In this document: piece after piece, positions 49,843 to 58,805 of the stretch
How positions within the stretch are numbered: the stretch's first letter is position 1
Layout: the number at the start of each line of letters is the position of its first letter
NCBI RefSeq assembly: GCF_050410795.1
Contig: NZ_CP191258.1
Coordinates: forward strand, 186,001 to 250,000
Direction: 5' to 3'
Length of the DNA: 64,000 bases
DNA from: Fontivita pretiosa
Lineage (GTDB): Bacteria; Planctomycetota; Phycisphaerae; Tepidisphaerales; Tepidisphaeraceae
The notes under the pieces: generated by a model
Databases searched by the model: none
What the model was told of the DNA's origin: nothing
Seen by the model: the letters and a program-made list of their open reading frames with translations, nothing else
Made by a program: the position numbers and the translations under genes

Positions 49843-51570
49843 TTGACCGCCGCAGCTTCAACCCGCGTTTTGCCATCGCCCAGTGCACCGATCACTGCCT
49901 TCGTGCCCTACAGCGGGCGGGAATTCACTCGCATGACCGTCGCGGCCCTGAAGGCTTCGGGCCTGGTTCAGCGCGTGTGCCTGCTGAGCAGCGGGCCGGC
50001 GGCCACTTTCGATCACGTGGAGACGTTCGCGGTCGACGGCCTGCATAGCAGCCGCACCGTTCAGCAGATTGCCGCCGAGGTTCATACACCTTATGCCCTG
50101 CTGATCCTTCACGATACGCCGCTGGAGCTGGGCCCCTTGGCGCTGCCCCGTTTTCTACAGGTTGCCGACGACAGCGGCGCGGGCATGCTCTACAGCGATT
50201 ACCACGAGGTCCGCCACGGGCGGCCGATCTGCCATCCCCTGATCGATTATCAGCCTGGCAGCCTGCGCGATGATTTCAACTTCGGCTCGCTGCTGCTGAT
50301 CGAAACAGAAATCCTCCGCCGCGCCGCCATCGAGATCGCCGCCGCCAGGGATTTCCGCCACGCCGGGTTGTACGCGTTGCGGCTGGCGGTGTCACGCACG
50401 TCGGTGGGGATCATGCGTATCCCCGAGTCGCTGTACACCCGCTCGGAACCGGATCTTCGCAAGTCGGCGGAGAAAAACTTCGACTATGTTGATCCGAAGA
50501 ACCGATCGGTGCAGGTTGAAATGGAGCGAGCTGTCACCGAGCACCTGAGGCGAATCGGCGCCTGGCTGTCGCCACAGCGATTCCAGGCGGTCCGCTTCGA
50601 TGATCAGCCATTCGAAGTCGAAGCGACCGTCGTGATCCCGGTGCGCAACCGCGTGCGAACCATCGGAGACGCCATCGGTTCGGTCCTGAGGCAAAAGGCT
50701 GACTTCGCGTTCAACTGCATCGTTGTGGACAACCACTCGGCCGACGGAACCACCGAGATCGTGCAGGAATTTGCCGCCAGGGATCCAAGGGTCATCCATT
50801 TGATTCCGCCGCGGCACGACCTGGGGATTGGGGGGTGCTGGAACCATGCCGTGCACCATCGCGCCTGCGGGCGATTCGCCGTCCAGCTCGACAGCGATGA
50901 TCTGTATCCCGACGCCACCACGCTTCAGCGACTGATCGACGTTTTCTACCGCGAGCAGTGCGCCATGGTCATCGGCAGCTACCAGATGACCAATTTCGAG
51001 CTGAAGCCCATTCCGCCGGGCGTGGTCGATCACCGGGAGTGGACGGCGGAAAATGGCCCCAACAACGCGCTTCGAGTCAACGGGCTGGGCGCTCCGCGCG
51101 CGTTCTACACGCCGATTCTCCGGCAAATCGCCATCCCGAACGTCAGCTATGGCGAGGACTACGCGATTGGCCTGGCGATCAGCCGACGCTACCGGATCGG
51201 ACGCGTCTTCGAGCCGATCTACCTGTGCCGGCGATGGGAGGGCAACTCCGACGCTGATCTCGACATTGCCCGGCTGAACACGTACAACGCCTACAAGGAC
51301 AGGCTTCGCACGCTGGAAATCCTGGCGCGGCAGCGACTGAATCTGCGCGAAGCGATCGACGCGGGCGAGGCGACGGCTCCCAACAGAGTCAGCAAACATG
51401 CATCAGCCGCGGCAACGGGAACCACACAGCCAGCATCTCCAGCAGCAGCAGGAGCCAGCCAGGGACTTGTCGCAACAGTCGCTGGCGCTGTTAAACGAGC
51501 AGAAGCGATCGTGGAAACTCCTGGCCGAGAACCTCAAGTCGCTGCAAGCCGCCCAGACGCGAACGTATGA
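49843..51570 (+). CDS. Family 2 glycosyltransferase with an extra N-terminal domain
   Basis: The protein has 575 residues from a TTG start at 49843 with a strong GGAGGAG upstream. The first about 260 residues resemble a second, less conserved GT-like domain ('ALLILHDTPLELG', 'MLYSDYHEV'). The GT-A domain from about 262 has 'ATVVIPVRNRVRTIGDAIGSVLRQ', 'VVDNHSADGTTEI' and 'VQLDSDDLYPDA'. The last about 60 residues are Ala/Thr/Pro-rich and overlap the next gene's 5' coding part by 173 bases in another frame. Likely a surface glycan transferase. Confidence 0.85.
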   Translation: MTAAASTRVLPSPSAPITAFVPYSGREFTRMTVAALKASGLVQRVCLLSSGPAATFDHVETFAVDGLHSSRTVQQIAAEVHTPYALLILHDTPLELGPLALPRFLQVADDSGAGMLYSDYHEVRHGRPICHPLIDYQPGSLRDDFNFGSLLLIETEILRRAAIEIAAARDFRHAGLYALRLAVSRTSVGIMRIPESLYTRSEPDLRKSAEKNFDYVDPKNRSVQVEMERAVTEHLRRIGAWLSPQRFQAVRFDDQPFEVEATVVIPVRNRVRTIGDAIGSVLRQKADFAFNCIVVDNHSADGTTEIVQEFAARDPRVIHLIPPRHDLGIGGCWNHAVHHRACGRFAVQLDSDDLYPDATTLQRLIDVFYREQCAMVIGSYQMTNFELKPIPPGVVDHREWTAENGPNNALRVNGLGAPRAFYTPILRQIAIPNVSYGEDYAIGLAISRRYRIGRVFEPIYLCRRWEGNSDADLDIARLNTYNAYKDRLRTLEILARQRLNLREAIDAGEATAPNRVSKHASAAATGTTQPASPAAAGASQGLVATVAGAVKRAEAIVETPGREPQVAASRPDANV

Positions 51571-52462
51571 GTTTGAAGCGAGCCAGGTCGCGGACGCATC
51601 AGCGTCACGCGCACCCCAGGCCGCGGTTCGTTTCGTGGTCAGGACGCAGTTCAACCCGGGGCGGCTCAGCTCGGTGTCGGCAAAGGTGGATCCGGCCTCG
51701 GTGGGCAAGCGCCCGTGCTTTCTGTGCGCGGACAATCGCCCGGACGAACAGCTCGAACTGCCCTGCGGGGATGAGTTTGTTCTGCTGTGCAATCCCTACC
51801 CGATTTTTCCGGAGCATTTCACGATCGTTCACCGCCAGCACCGACCACAGCGCATCAGCGACTCGTTCGCCGCGATGCTGCGGCTGAGCCAGAAGCTGGG
51901 CAGACGATATCAGGTGTTTTACAACGGTCCCAGATGCGGGGCATCGGCGCCGGATCACATGCATCTCCAGGCCGCCGATCGCGGGCACATGCCGATCGAT
52001 GCCGAGTACGATCGCATCAAGCGTCCACTGCTCCAGTGTAATGGCGCCAGCATGTTCGTCGATGCCGGGTATCTGCGACGATTCATCTCGATCGAGTCGG
52101 AGAATGCCGACAGCGTGCAGGCGTGTTTCACCGCCACGTATGACGCGCTGCGGCGGCTGACGGGCGACGAAGACGAGCCGATGATGAACCTGATCGTTTC
52201 GCACGAGCGCGGCACGTACCGCGCGGTGGTGTTTCCACGAGCACGGCATCGGCCGTCGTTTTATTTCGGGGATGATGAATCGCGCCTGTTGCTCAGCCCC
52301 GGAACGGTGGACCTGGGCGGGCTGGTCATCACGCCGCGGCGACAGGACTTTGATCGCCTGACCGCAGCGCATCTGGCCGAGATGTTCCAGCAGGTCACCG
52401 TGCCGCCGCACGCCTTCGCGCAGCTTTGTGATGCCCTCAAAGAGCGGCTTGCCAGTCTGTGA
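51398..52462 (+). CDS. HIT-superfamily protein of the DUF4922 type
   Basis: The protein has 354 residues. 'VRFVVRTQFNPGRLSSVSAKVD', 'RPCFLCADNRPDEQ' and 'NPYPIFPEHFTIVHRQHRPQRI' are typical, and His187-x-His189-x-Gln191 ('DHMHLQA') is the nucleotide-transferase HIT motif. It probably acts on a nucleotide sugar or nucleotide polyphosphate. The start is uncertain: ATG 51398 lies inside the previous GT2 gene without a good ribosome site, so initiation may be coupled; the conserved part begins about residue 27. Confidence 0.8.
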   Translation: MHQPRQREPHSQHLQQQQEPARDLSQQSLALLNEQKRSWKLLAENLKSLQAAQTRTYEFEASQVADASASRAPQAAVRFVVRTQFNPGRLSSVSAKVDPASVGKRPCFLCADNRPDEQLELPCGDEFVLLCNPYPIFPEHFTIVHRQHRPQRISDSFAAMLRLSQKLGRRYQVFYNGPRCGASAPDHMHLQAADRGHMPIDAEYDRIKRPLLQCNGASMFVDAGYLRRFISIESENADSVQACFTATYDALRRLTGDEDEPMMNLIVSHERGTYRAVVFPRARHRPSFYFGDDESRLLLSPGTVDLGGLVITPRRQDFDRLTAAHLAEMFQQVTVPPHAFAQLCDALKERLASL

Positions 52463-52530
52463 GCATTGCGGCCAAGTCTGCGTCACGCGCGATCCATGAT
52501 CTGCCTGCAGCGCTTTTGCTTCGGCGATCA

Positions 52531-52568
52531 AAACAAAGCGCCCCGCGGCGGCGGACGTCGCGGGGCGC
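52531..52568 (-). terminator. Rho-independent terminator of the OmpA-like gene
   Basis: GCGCCCCGCG (52538-52547) pairs with CGCGGGGCGC (52559-52568). On the minus strand it is followed by TTTGTTTT (52531-52537), placing it at the end of the OmpA-like gene. Confidence 0.85.
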
Positions 52569-52628
52569 AACAGTAATTCTTCACTTGCTGTGACTCTTCG
52601 GCCGCCGAATGTCGGCGACCGGCGGTCA

Positions 52629-53534
52629 TTACTTGTTCAGCGCCGGGTTCGTGTTCACGGTCGCCGTGCCGCCGGTGGTGTCCTTGTTCAGCAGCGGCTT
52701 GGCGGGCTTGCCGGAGCCGCTGGCGAAGTTGCTGCCGCCACGAATCGTCGTCGGGAGGATCAGCACCTCGACGCGGCGGTTCTGCGCCTTGCCGGATTCG
52801 CTGGCATTGCTGGCAATCGGGCGCTGGTCGGCATAGCCCACCACCCCGATCCGCTGCGGGTTGACGTTGTGGCTCATCAGCTCCTGCGCCACCGTGATCG
52901 CGCGGTGAGCGCTCAGATACCAGTTGTCCTTGTGACCGGCCTGGATCGTACGCGGATTGCTCACCCGCGTGTTGTCGGTGTGGCCCGCCACCAGCAGCTC
53001 ATAATTCGCCGCCGCGGGCGAGTTGAGGATCGTGGCAAATCGCTGAATCACCTCGCGCGCCTTGGGCTGAAGCGTCGCCTCGCCAAGCGCGAACGTCACG
53101 TCGCTCTTGAATTTCACGATCCCTCGCGCGGGGTCAAAATCGACCAGATCAGGATTGGCCTGGGCAAAGGCGGTCAGTTCGTTGGTCAGCGGCTGGGGCA
53201 GCGCAGTGCCGGAACCGGCGCGGGCAATGGCGTCGGCGTATTTGCGGTTCAGCGCATCCAGCTCGGCCTGGAGGTTGGCGTTCTGCTGTTGAAGATTGGT
53301 CACCAGGGCATTGAGGTTTCCACCCTGACCCATCAAAGCTGCAAGCTGCTGCTTATACGAGTCGGCTTCAGCGCGAGCGGTGCTGGCGTCGTTCTGCGCC
53401 TTGCCGAGCTGCTCGGCCAGCGCGTCGCGATCGAGCTTCAGCGCATTGTACTTTTCCTGGGAAACGCACCCGGAAACGCCGGAAAGAGCCGTGAGAATCA
53501 GCCCCGCCACTGCGACGTGCAACATCCGTGTCAT
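52629..53534 (-). CDS. OmpA family lipoprotein
   Basis: The protein has 301 residues with a lipoprotein signal: 'LSGVSGC' gives a V-S-G-C lipobox at about residue 23. A coiled coil (about 25-95) follows, then an OmpA-like peptidoglycan-binding domain with 'YELLVAGHTDN', 'LSAHRAITVAQELMSHNVNPQRIGVVGYAD' and 'NRRVEVLI'. It should anchor the outer membrane to peptidoglycan. The tail after 'VLILPTT' is Gly/Asn/Thr-rich. Confidence 0.92.
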   Translation of the reverse strand: MTRMLHVAVAGLILTALSGVSGCVSQEKYNALKLDRDALAEQLGKAQNDASTARAEADSYKQQLAALMGQGGNLNALVTNLQQQNANLQAELDALNRKYADAIARAGSGTALPQPLTNELTAFAQANPDLVDFDPARGIVKFKSDVTFALGEATLQPKAREVIQRFATILNSPAAANYELLVAGHTDNTRVSNPRTIQAGHKDNWYLSAHRAITVAQELMSHNVNPQRIGVVGYADQRPIASNASESGKAQNRRVEVLILPTTIRGGSNFASGSGKPAKPLLNKDTTGGTATVNTNPALNK

Positions 53535-53693
53535 ACCATAGCCTCCATGCTGAATGAGTTGGACGCTTAGTTTGCCTTCTGTTCACAGGATTTCAAGGGG
53601 CGCGCAGAAAAAAAGCGCAGAAATTGCACGAGGCGCGATCCAGACACCCTGGCGTACTGTCGTGCTCCACGCAGTGATGATTGCCGAGCGGCA

Positions 53694-54710
53694 TCATCGT
53701 CGCCCGATGATCGCTCCGATGACTCCCAGCACCAGGGCAAAGCCGATGCCGATGCCGCTGAGGATCGGCCAGCTCATCTGATCGACATAGTTGAGCAGGG
53801 TCGGACGCGTATCCAGCACGGCGCTGGTCAGGGCAAGGCCGCCGAACAACACCATGATCGCCGCCGCCAATGCTGCCCCACCGAATGCCGGCGCCAGCGG
53901 GTCGCGGTGCTCGACGTAAATCGGACCTGCGCCGACACGGACGCCGCGCGCTGCGGCTGCAACGGCGATGCCGCTGGCCCCGGCGGCGGTGCCGGCAGCG
54001 GTGCCGGCGGCAGTCCCGGCAGCGGCGGAGCCAGCCTTGGTGCCACGCTTCGATCCGCCAGGCGCAATCTCGTCCAGCAGCTCCGCTCCCAGACTGGTAT
54101 CATCGCTCTCGCGGGTCAGATCCAGCAGGCCCGATCCCGATCCCACGCCTTCCAGACTCACCTGATCGGGGATGCTTCCCCCGGAGATCGCCGTCTGCGC
54201 CGCCGGATCAGCAGCCGGGAAGCTCTCACCCAGGACGTTGATTCCCGATCCGGCGCGGGTGCCGCCGATGCTGCTGGAAGGGCTCGGGCTGCCGCCGCCG
54301 GGCCGTCCGGGCGAAGGCACGCCGCCAAGCGAGCCGGTCAACCCCAAGTCCGCGGCCAGCGCGGTGTCGTCCTTCAGTGGCGCCGCGATCCCGCTGCCAC
54401 TCAGTCCCGTGCCACTGCGTCCAGAGACATCCGAATCCACCAGCGAGATCCCCGTGGCGCTGCCGCCGCGGGTATCGACCAGCCCGATGGGGCCACCGCT
54501 GTCGGACGGGCCGGTATCCGCCACGCCCGCTGGACCGCCAAGACCAAGTTCGGCCTTCAACGACTCCACCTGGTCGGCCTTGAACATCAGCCGTGGCCCG
54601 TCACGAAACTCGCGCAGCCGCCCTTCGCGGACAAGCTGCTTGATCTCCTCCTCATTTTTCGCCAGGGCCGCCTTGGCTTCGTCCAACGTGTAAAACATCT
54701 TGGCCATCAT
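53694..54710 (-). CDS. HTH protein with disordered middle and two C-terminal membrane helices
   Basis: The protein has 338 residues. The N-terminal about 55 residues look like an excisionase/MerR-type HTH ('FYTLDEAKAALAKNEEEIKQLVREGRLREFRDGPRLMFKADQVESL'). A long Gly/Ser/Ala/Asp-rich region follows, with a GTAA tetra-repeat (about 230-245), then two hydrophobic helices ('FGGAALAAAIMVLFGGLALTS', 'SGIGIGFALVLGVIGAIIG'). No known family function. The layout, a membrane-tethered DNA-binding-like domain, is seen in other planctomycetes as I recall. Start Met1 or Met2 is unresolved. Confidence 0.65.
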   Translation of the reverse strand: MMAKMFYTLDEAKAALAKNEEEIKQLVREGRLREFRDGPRLMFKADQVESLKAELGLGGPAGVADTGPSDSGGPIGLVDTRGGSATGISLVDSDVSGRSGTGLSGSGIAAPLKDDTALAADLGLTGSLGGVPSPGRPGGGSPSPSSSIGGTRAGSGINVLGESFPAADPAAQTAISGGSIPDQVSLEGVGSGSGLLDLTRESDDTSLGAELLDEIAPGGSKRGTKAGSAAAGTAAGTAAGTAAGASGIAVAAAARGVRVGAGPIYVEHRDPLAPAFGGAALAAAIMVLFGGLALTSAVLDTRPTLLNYVDQMSWPILSGIGIGFALVLGVIGAIIGRR

Positions 54711-54869
54711 GGGTGTCGGTCTCCTGCTGGTGGTGCCGCATGCGACGTTGCCGGGTTCGTTGCTCGGCCCGGGCGTGTCGGCAGCGGCCCGGGACGTCTG
54801 CGTCGATTCCTTTGCAAATCAATTATATCCACATCAGCCACGGGCGGCGCGGGTTGCGGCGGACGTCGT

Positions 54870-55313
54870 TCAGGGCTGTTGCGGCGGCTCGACGGCCGGC
54901 CGCTCGCGATTAGGCTCCAGAACGCGCCCGGCGGCCTGTTGTTGCTCGACCAGATCCTGCACCTCCGCGGGCGTTGGTTTTTCGGTGTTGAACTCTCGTA
55001 GCAGCCGGTCCCAGCGGAAATACCTTGCCGCCACGAGCCGCAACTGTCCGTCGTGCGGACGATACTGGTACGCGCACAGGGTCTGCGCGTCGATATCCAT
55101 GATGTAACAGCCGTAGACCTTTTCCGCGAATTGCGCCGGCACGATAAACACGCCCGCCCCGCCGCCGATCGGCAGTTGGTTCTGTCCCCAGGCGACGGAC
55201 AACAGCCGGGGCGGACCGTCGCGTCCGAGCAGCACCAGCAGAATCGCGCCCAGCATCGCCGCGTTCAGGTACAACCCGAGGACAAGCCACTTTTGGCCGG
55301 TTCGTCGTCGCAT
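54870..55313 (-). CDS. Hypothetical membrane-anchored protein
   Basis: The protein has 147 residues: one N-terminal hydrophobic helix ('WLVLGLYLNAAMLGAILLVLL') then a soluble domain containing 'CYIMDIDAQTLCAYQYRPHDGQLRLVAARYFRWDRLLREFN', and a Pro/Gln-rich end. The pattern resembles a planctomycete-type small exported protein; no domain name is certain. It is in the same orientation as the sugar isomerase gene upstream (55469). Confidence 0.65.
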   Translation of the reverse strand: MRRRTGQKWLVLGLYLNAAMLGAILLVLLGRDGPPRLLSVAWGQNQLPIGGGAGVFIVPAQFAEKVYGCYIMDIDAQTLCAYQYRPHDGQLRLVAARYFRWDRLLREFNTEKPTPAEVQDLVEQQQAAGRVLEPNRERPAVEPPQQP

Positions 55314-55416
55314 GGAGTCTCACCAAACTCCAGTCTAACTGCCCACAGCCTACAGCAACAGCCGCCGCCGTCGCAACTTTGAACCTTTCTTACGACGGGC
55401 GACGGGATACCTCCCG

Positions 55417-55459
55417 AAAAGACTCCCGACCCCTTAAACAAAGGGGTCGGGAGTCTTTT
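55417..55459. repeat. Hairpin repeat (copy 4), terminator of the TIM-barrel isomerase gene
   Basis: AAAAGACTCCCGACCCCTT (55417-55435) pairs exactly with the right arm at 55441-55459 across loop AAACA, with a further T-run. It lies just after the stop codon of the minus-strand gene at 55469 and can terminate transcription in either direction. Confidence 0.88.
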
Positions 55460-55468
55460 TCGGATCGC

Positions 55469-56236
55469 TCAGACAGCGCCGATCGCCTTGAGGTTCTGGA
55501 AACTGATCCGCACAGCCTCGATCGACGGCGTGTCGTAGCAGTCGTCCTGCTCGACAATGTTCCATTGCACCGTGCCCAGCCGCTCGGCGGCCGAAATGAT
55601 CGCCCGAAAATCCAGAATCCCGGTGCCCACCGGAGCAAATCGCCGCTGCGGACCTGCGGCCATGTCCTTCAAGTGCAGCGACACCACCCGCCTCCCGAGC
55701 TTGTTCAACCACACCAGCGGGTCTTCGTCGGCGTGCCTGACCCAGTATACGTCGAGTTGGCTGCGCAACAGTGCCGGGTCGGTGTTCTCCCAAAGAATGT
55801 CAAACCCGGATTGCCCGTTGAACTTCTGGAATTCGAAGCTGTGGTTGTGGTACGCAAGCGTGAAGCCTCGCTTCTGACACAATGGCGCCACGCGCATGAA
55901 GGCTTCGGCACAGCTTCGCCAGCCATTGGCGTCTTTGCGGCGCTGCTCGGGCAGGTATGACACGGTGATCATCCTGTTGCCCAGCGCGTCCTGCTCATCC
56001 AGCGTGCGGTTGAGTTCCTTTTCCAGCGATTCAAGGCTGACGTGATTGCCGGCGATCTTCAATCCGGCATCCTCAACGGCCTTGCGCACCTCCGCGGCGG
56101 TCTTGAGATTGCCGTACCCGGCCAGCTCGACGCCCGCGTAGCCGATTCTCGACACCGCCCTGACGACACCGGCGAAATCATCCTTGATCTGATTTCTCAG
56201 CGTGTAAAGTTGAACGGCCAGGGGAATCTTTGCCAT
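55469..56236 (-). CDS. Sugar phosphate isomerase/epimerase (xylose isomerase-like TIM barrel)
   Basis: The protein has 255 residues. 'LAVQLYTLRNQIKDDFAGVVRAVSRIGYAGVEL' is a typical AP2Ec family start, followed by 'GFTLAYHNHSFEF', 'QLDVYWVRHADEDPL' and 'VVSLHLKDM', giving His/Glu/Asp metal ligands. Related proteins include inosose and hydroxypyruvate isomerases, but the substrate is unknown. Its terminator is the hairpin at 55417-55459. Confidence 0.85.
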   Translation of the reverse strand: MAKIPLAVQLYTLRNQIKDDFAGVVRAVSRIGYAGVELAGYGNLKTAAEVRKAVEDAGLKIAGNHVSLESLEKELNRTLDEQDALGNRMITVSYLPEQRRKDANGWRSCAEAFMRVAPLCQKRGFTLAYHNHSFEFQKFNGQSGFDILWENTDPALLRSQLDVYWVRHADEDPLVWLNKLGRRVVSLHLKDMAAGPQRRFAPVGTGILDFRAIISAAERLGTVQWNIVEQDDCYDTPSIEAVRISFQNLKAIGAV

Positions 56237-56299
56237 GTCTCAAAGTCCTTTCCGCCAGAGTGAGATTGTCGATCGTGCCGCCGATGATCCGCCTGGTCC

Positions 56300-56788
56300 T
56301 TATCCGGCTTCGGATCTTCGTGGCTTGGACAGCTCTTCTCCGGTGTGCTGGTGGGGGTTCATGCGGCGACGGGCGGGCACCGTCACGGCATAGCCGCGGC
56401 TGGCGATGCCCTCGCGCGGGCGCAGGCGAAAGACCAGCCACGTCACCACAACGCCCAGCACCGCCAGCGTACTGAAAGCGACCGCGGGAAGCACGGGCAC
56501 GGATCGGGCCCACACTTCCCGCCACAGCCGCGCGCCGTGCCACGTGTAGATCGCCGCCAGACCCAGGGGCAGAAATGTCCCGATGACCAGCCCGGCTCGT
56601 CGCAGCGAGGTTCGCCCGGCCATCGTCAGCAGTCCGGATGCGATCATGATGGCGCCGCCGGCCCAGCCAGGCACCAGCGTCCGCTCGCCCAGCAACACCG
56701 GAGATGTCATGAACCAATCGAGGATGTCGCAGGCGATCAGCAGCACGCCGAACGCCGCCATCCATCGAGCCAATGCCGGCATGGACAC
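56300..56788 (-). CDS. Hypothetical multi-pass membrane protein
   Basis: The protein has 162 residues with about four hydrophobic segments ('WMAAFGVLLIACDILDWFM', 'GGAIMIASGLLTMAG', 'AGLVIGTFLPLGLAAIYTW', 'VLPAVAFSTLAVLGVVVTWLVF') and a basic C-terminus. No family is recognised. Start could be Met1 or Met3. It lies 63 bases upstream of the isomerase gene on the same strand. Confidence 0.6.
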   Translation of the reverse strand: MSMPALARWMAAFGVLLIACDILDWFMTSPVLLGERTLVPGWAGGAIMIASGLLTMAGRTSLRRAGLVIGTFLPLGLAAIYTWHGARLWREVWARSVPVLPAVAFSTLAVLGVVVTWLVFRLRPREGIASRGYAVTVPARRRMNPHQHTGEELSKPRRSEAG

Positions 56789-56948
56789 ACACTCCCTTGA
56801 TCGTTGGTTGCCCAGGTTTCGCGTGCGGTGCGAACCCAGGCAAACAGGTTAACCGGGAATCGACGCCGATGCGAGTGCGCGACCTCTCAACTTCTGTCAG
56901 CCCTGGCCTCACCGTTCGCAAGACTGACTCATTGAGTATCATCGCGAT

Positions 56949-57443
56949 ATGAACCCCTGCACCATCAGGCTGGCCACGCCCGCAGACCTTCAGGCCATCA
57001 ACGACATCTACAACCATTACGTCCTTTGCTCGACCTGCACCTACCAGGAGCAACCCGAGCCGATCGAGAGCCGCCGCGAATGGTTCGCCCGGCACGACAT
57101 GCAGCATCCCGTGACCGTGGCGGAGATCGATGCACAGATCGTCGGCTGGGGAGCTTTATCTGCCTTTCATGCTCGCAGCGCCTACCGCTTCACGGTGGAA
57201 AACTCGGTGTATGTCCATCACGAGCACCATGGCCGGGGGATCGGCTCGGCGATCCTGAAGGATTTGATCGATCGCGCGCGAGTACTCGGGCATCGGGCGA
57301 TCATCGCCGCCATCGATGCTGATCAGGCGATCAGCATCGCGATGCATTCCCGGATGGGCTTTGAGCAGGTTGGAAGGCTCAAGTCCGTCGGCTTGAAGTT
57401 TGGCCGCTGGCTGGACGTGATCTACATGGAACTGCTGCTGTGA
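56949..57443 (+). CDS. GNAT family N-acetyltransferase (phosphinothricin acetyltransferase-like)
   Basis: The protein has 164 residues. 'IRLATPADLQAINDIYNHYVLCSTCTYQEQPEP' and the acetyl-CoA loop 'VYVHHEHHGRGIGSAILKDLIDRA' (with HGRGIG as Q/R-x-x-G-x-G) identify the PAT/YwnH subgroup, which acetylates amino groups of methionine sulfoximine-like compounds or similar. The natural substrate here is unknown. It faces convergently to sucC at 57470. Confidence 0.88.
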   Translation: MNPCTIRLATPADLQAINDIYNHYVLCSTCTYQEQPEPIESRREWFARHDMQHPVTVAEIDAQIVGWGALSAFHARSAYRFTVENSVYVHHEHHGRGIGSAILKDLIDRARVLGHRAIIAAIDADQAISIAMHSRMGFEQVGRLKSVGLKFGRWLDVIYMELLL

Positions 57444-57469
57444 GGGCGATTTCGGTCCGGCGGATCGTC

Positions 57470-58639
57470 TCAGGCCACCGCGGCGGTCACCTTCCTGGCG
57501 GCATCGGTCAGGTCGGTGGCGATCTGGAGCGTCGGCAGCTCGGCGTGTGCCTCCTGGAGGATCTGCCGCGCCTTCTCGACGTTGGTGCCTTCCAGGCGCA
57601 CAACCACCGGAACCTTGAAGCCCACCTCGCGCCCGGCCTTGACCAGCGCCTCGGCGATCAGGTCGCACCTGGCGATTCCACCGAAGATGTTGACCAGAAT
57701 GCCCTTGACTTTCGGGTCCGAAAGGATGATGCGGAAGGCTTCGATGGCGCCCTCGGCGGTGACGCTGCCGCCGACATCGAGGAAATTCGCCGGCTCGGCG
57801 CCGTGAAGCTTGATGATGTCCATCGTCGCCATCGCCAGCCCGGCGCCGTTCACCAGGCACCCGATGTTGCCGTCCAGCGCGATGTAGTTCAGCCCCGCCT
57901 TCCTGGCACGCACGTCCAGCGGCCTTTCCTGCGACTCGTCGGCGAGCTTCTCGATCTCAGGATGCCGGAACAGCGCGTTGTCATCGAAATTCAGCTTCGC
58001 GTCGATCGCCAGCAACTGGCCCTGCTTCGTGACCACCAGCGGATTGATTTCCGCCAGCGACGCATCGAACTTCAGGAATACGCTGGCGAGATTCAGCATG
58101 AGTCTGGCGGCCTCGTTGGCCAGCCGATCCGCAAACCCCAGCTTGTAGGCCAGCTCCCGCGCCTGATAGGGCTGAAGCCCCAGCAGCGGATGCAGCGGCT
58201 GCTTGAAGACCTTCTCCGGGGCCGTTCGCGCCACCTGCTCGATCTCGACCCCTCCTTCGGCCGAAGCGATCATCGTCACGGTGTTTCGCGTGCGATCGAT
58301 GGTCAGGCCCAGATAGTACTCCTTGTCGATCTGGACCCCCGGCGCCACGAGCAACACCGACACCGGCACGCCTTCCGGGCCGGTCTGGTAGCTGACCATC
58401 CGGTTGGAGAGCATGAACTGTGCCGCCTCGCGCGCTTCGTCGGCGGAGTGAACCAGGCGGACGAAACCCGCCTTGCCCCGCCCGCCGGCGTACACCTGCG
58501 CCTTGACCACGCACATCGGCTGCGCGAATTTCCTGAACGCGTCGGCCGCCTCCTCGGCGCTGCGCACCACTTGGGCCGGGGGAACAGGAATGCCATGCTC
58601 GGCCAGTATCTGCCTGGCCTGGTATTCGTGAATCTTCAT
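57470..58639 (-). CDS. sucC: Succinate-CoA ligase beta subunit
   Basis: The protein has 389 residues, the usual length. ATP-grasp features: 'MKIHEYQARQILAEHGIPVPPAQVV', 'VKAQVYAGGRGKAGFVRL', 'DASLAEINPLVV', 'DGNIGCLVNGAGLAMATMDIIKLHG', 'FLDVGGSVTAEGAIEAF' and 'NIFGGIARCDLIAEA'. It forms succinyl-CoA (or succinate with NTP) in the citric acid cycle with SucD. sucD is not adjacent: the downstream gene is a convergent acetyltransferase, so the pair is split in this genome or sucD is elsewhere. Confidence 0.96.
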   Translation of the reverse strand: MKIHEYQARQILAEHGIPVPPAQVVRSAEEAADAFRKFAQPMCVVKAQVYAGGRGKAGFVRLVHSADEAREAAQFMLSNRMVSYQTGPEGVPVSVLLVAPGVQIDKEYYLGLTIDRTRNTVTMIASAEGGVEIEQVARTAPEKVFKQPLHPLLGLQPYQARELAYKLGFADRLANEAARLMLNLASVFLKFDASLAEINPLVVTKQGQLLAIDAKLNFDDNALFRHPEIEKLADESQERPLDVRARKAGLNYIALDGNIGCLVNGAGLAMATMDIIKLHGAEPANFLDVGGSVTAEGAIEAFRIILSDPKVKGILVNIFGGIARCDLIAEALVKAGREVGFKVPVVVRLEGTNVEKARQILQEAHAELPTLQIATDLTDAARKVTAAVA

Positions 58640-58805
58640 GACGGGTGGGGAATATAGCGGCTGTGCCCGTGACGCTCAAACCGCACGATCAATCGCATCC
58701 GGTGTTCGCGTGCGTGCCTCACCCATCAGGAGCCAGGCAGCCGGCTCGCTTCTCTCCGCCACCGCGTTGGAAACTGACTGCCGCGCTGTTATCCTCGTGA
58801 ACGGT

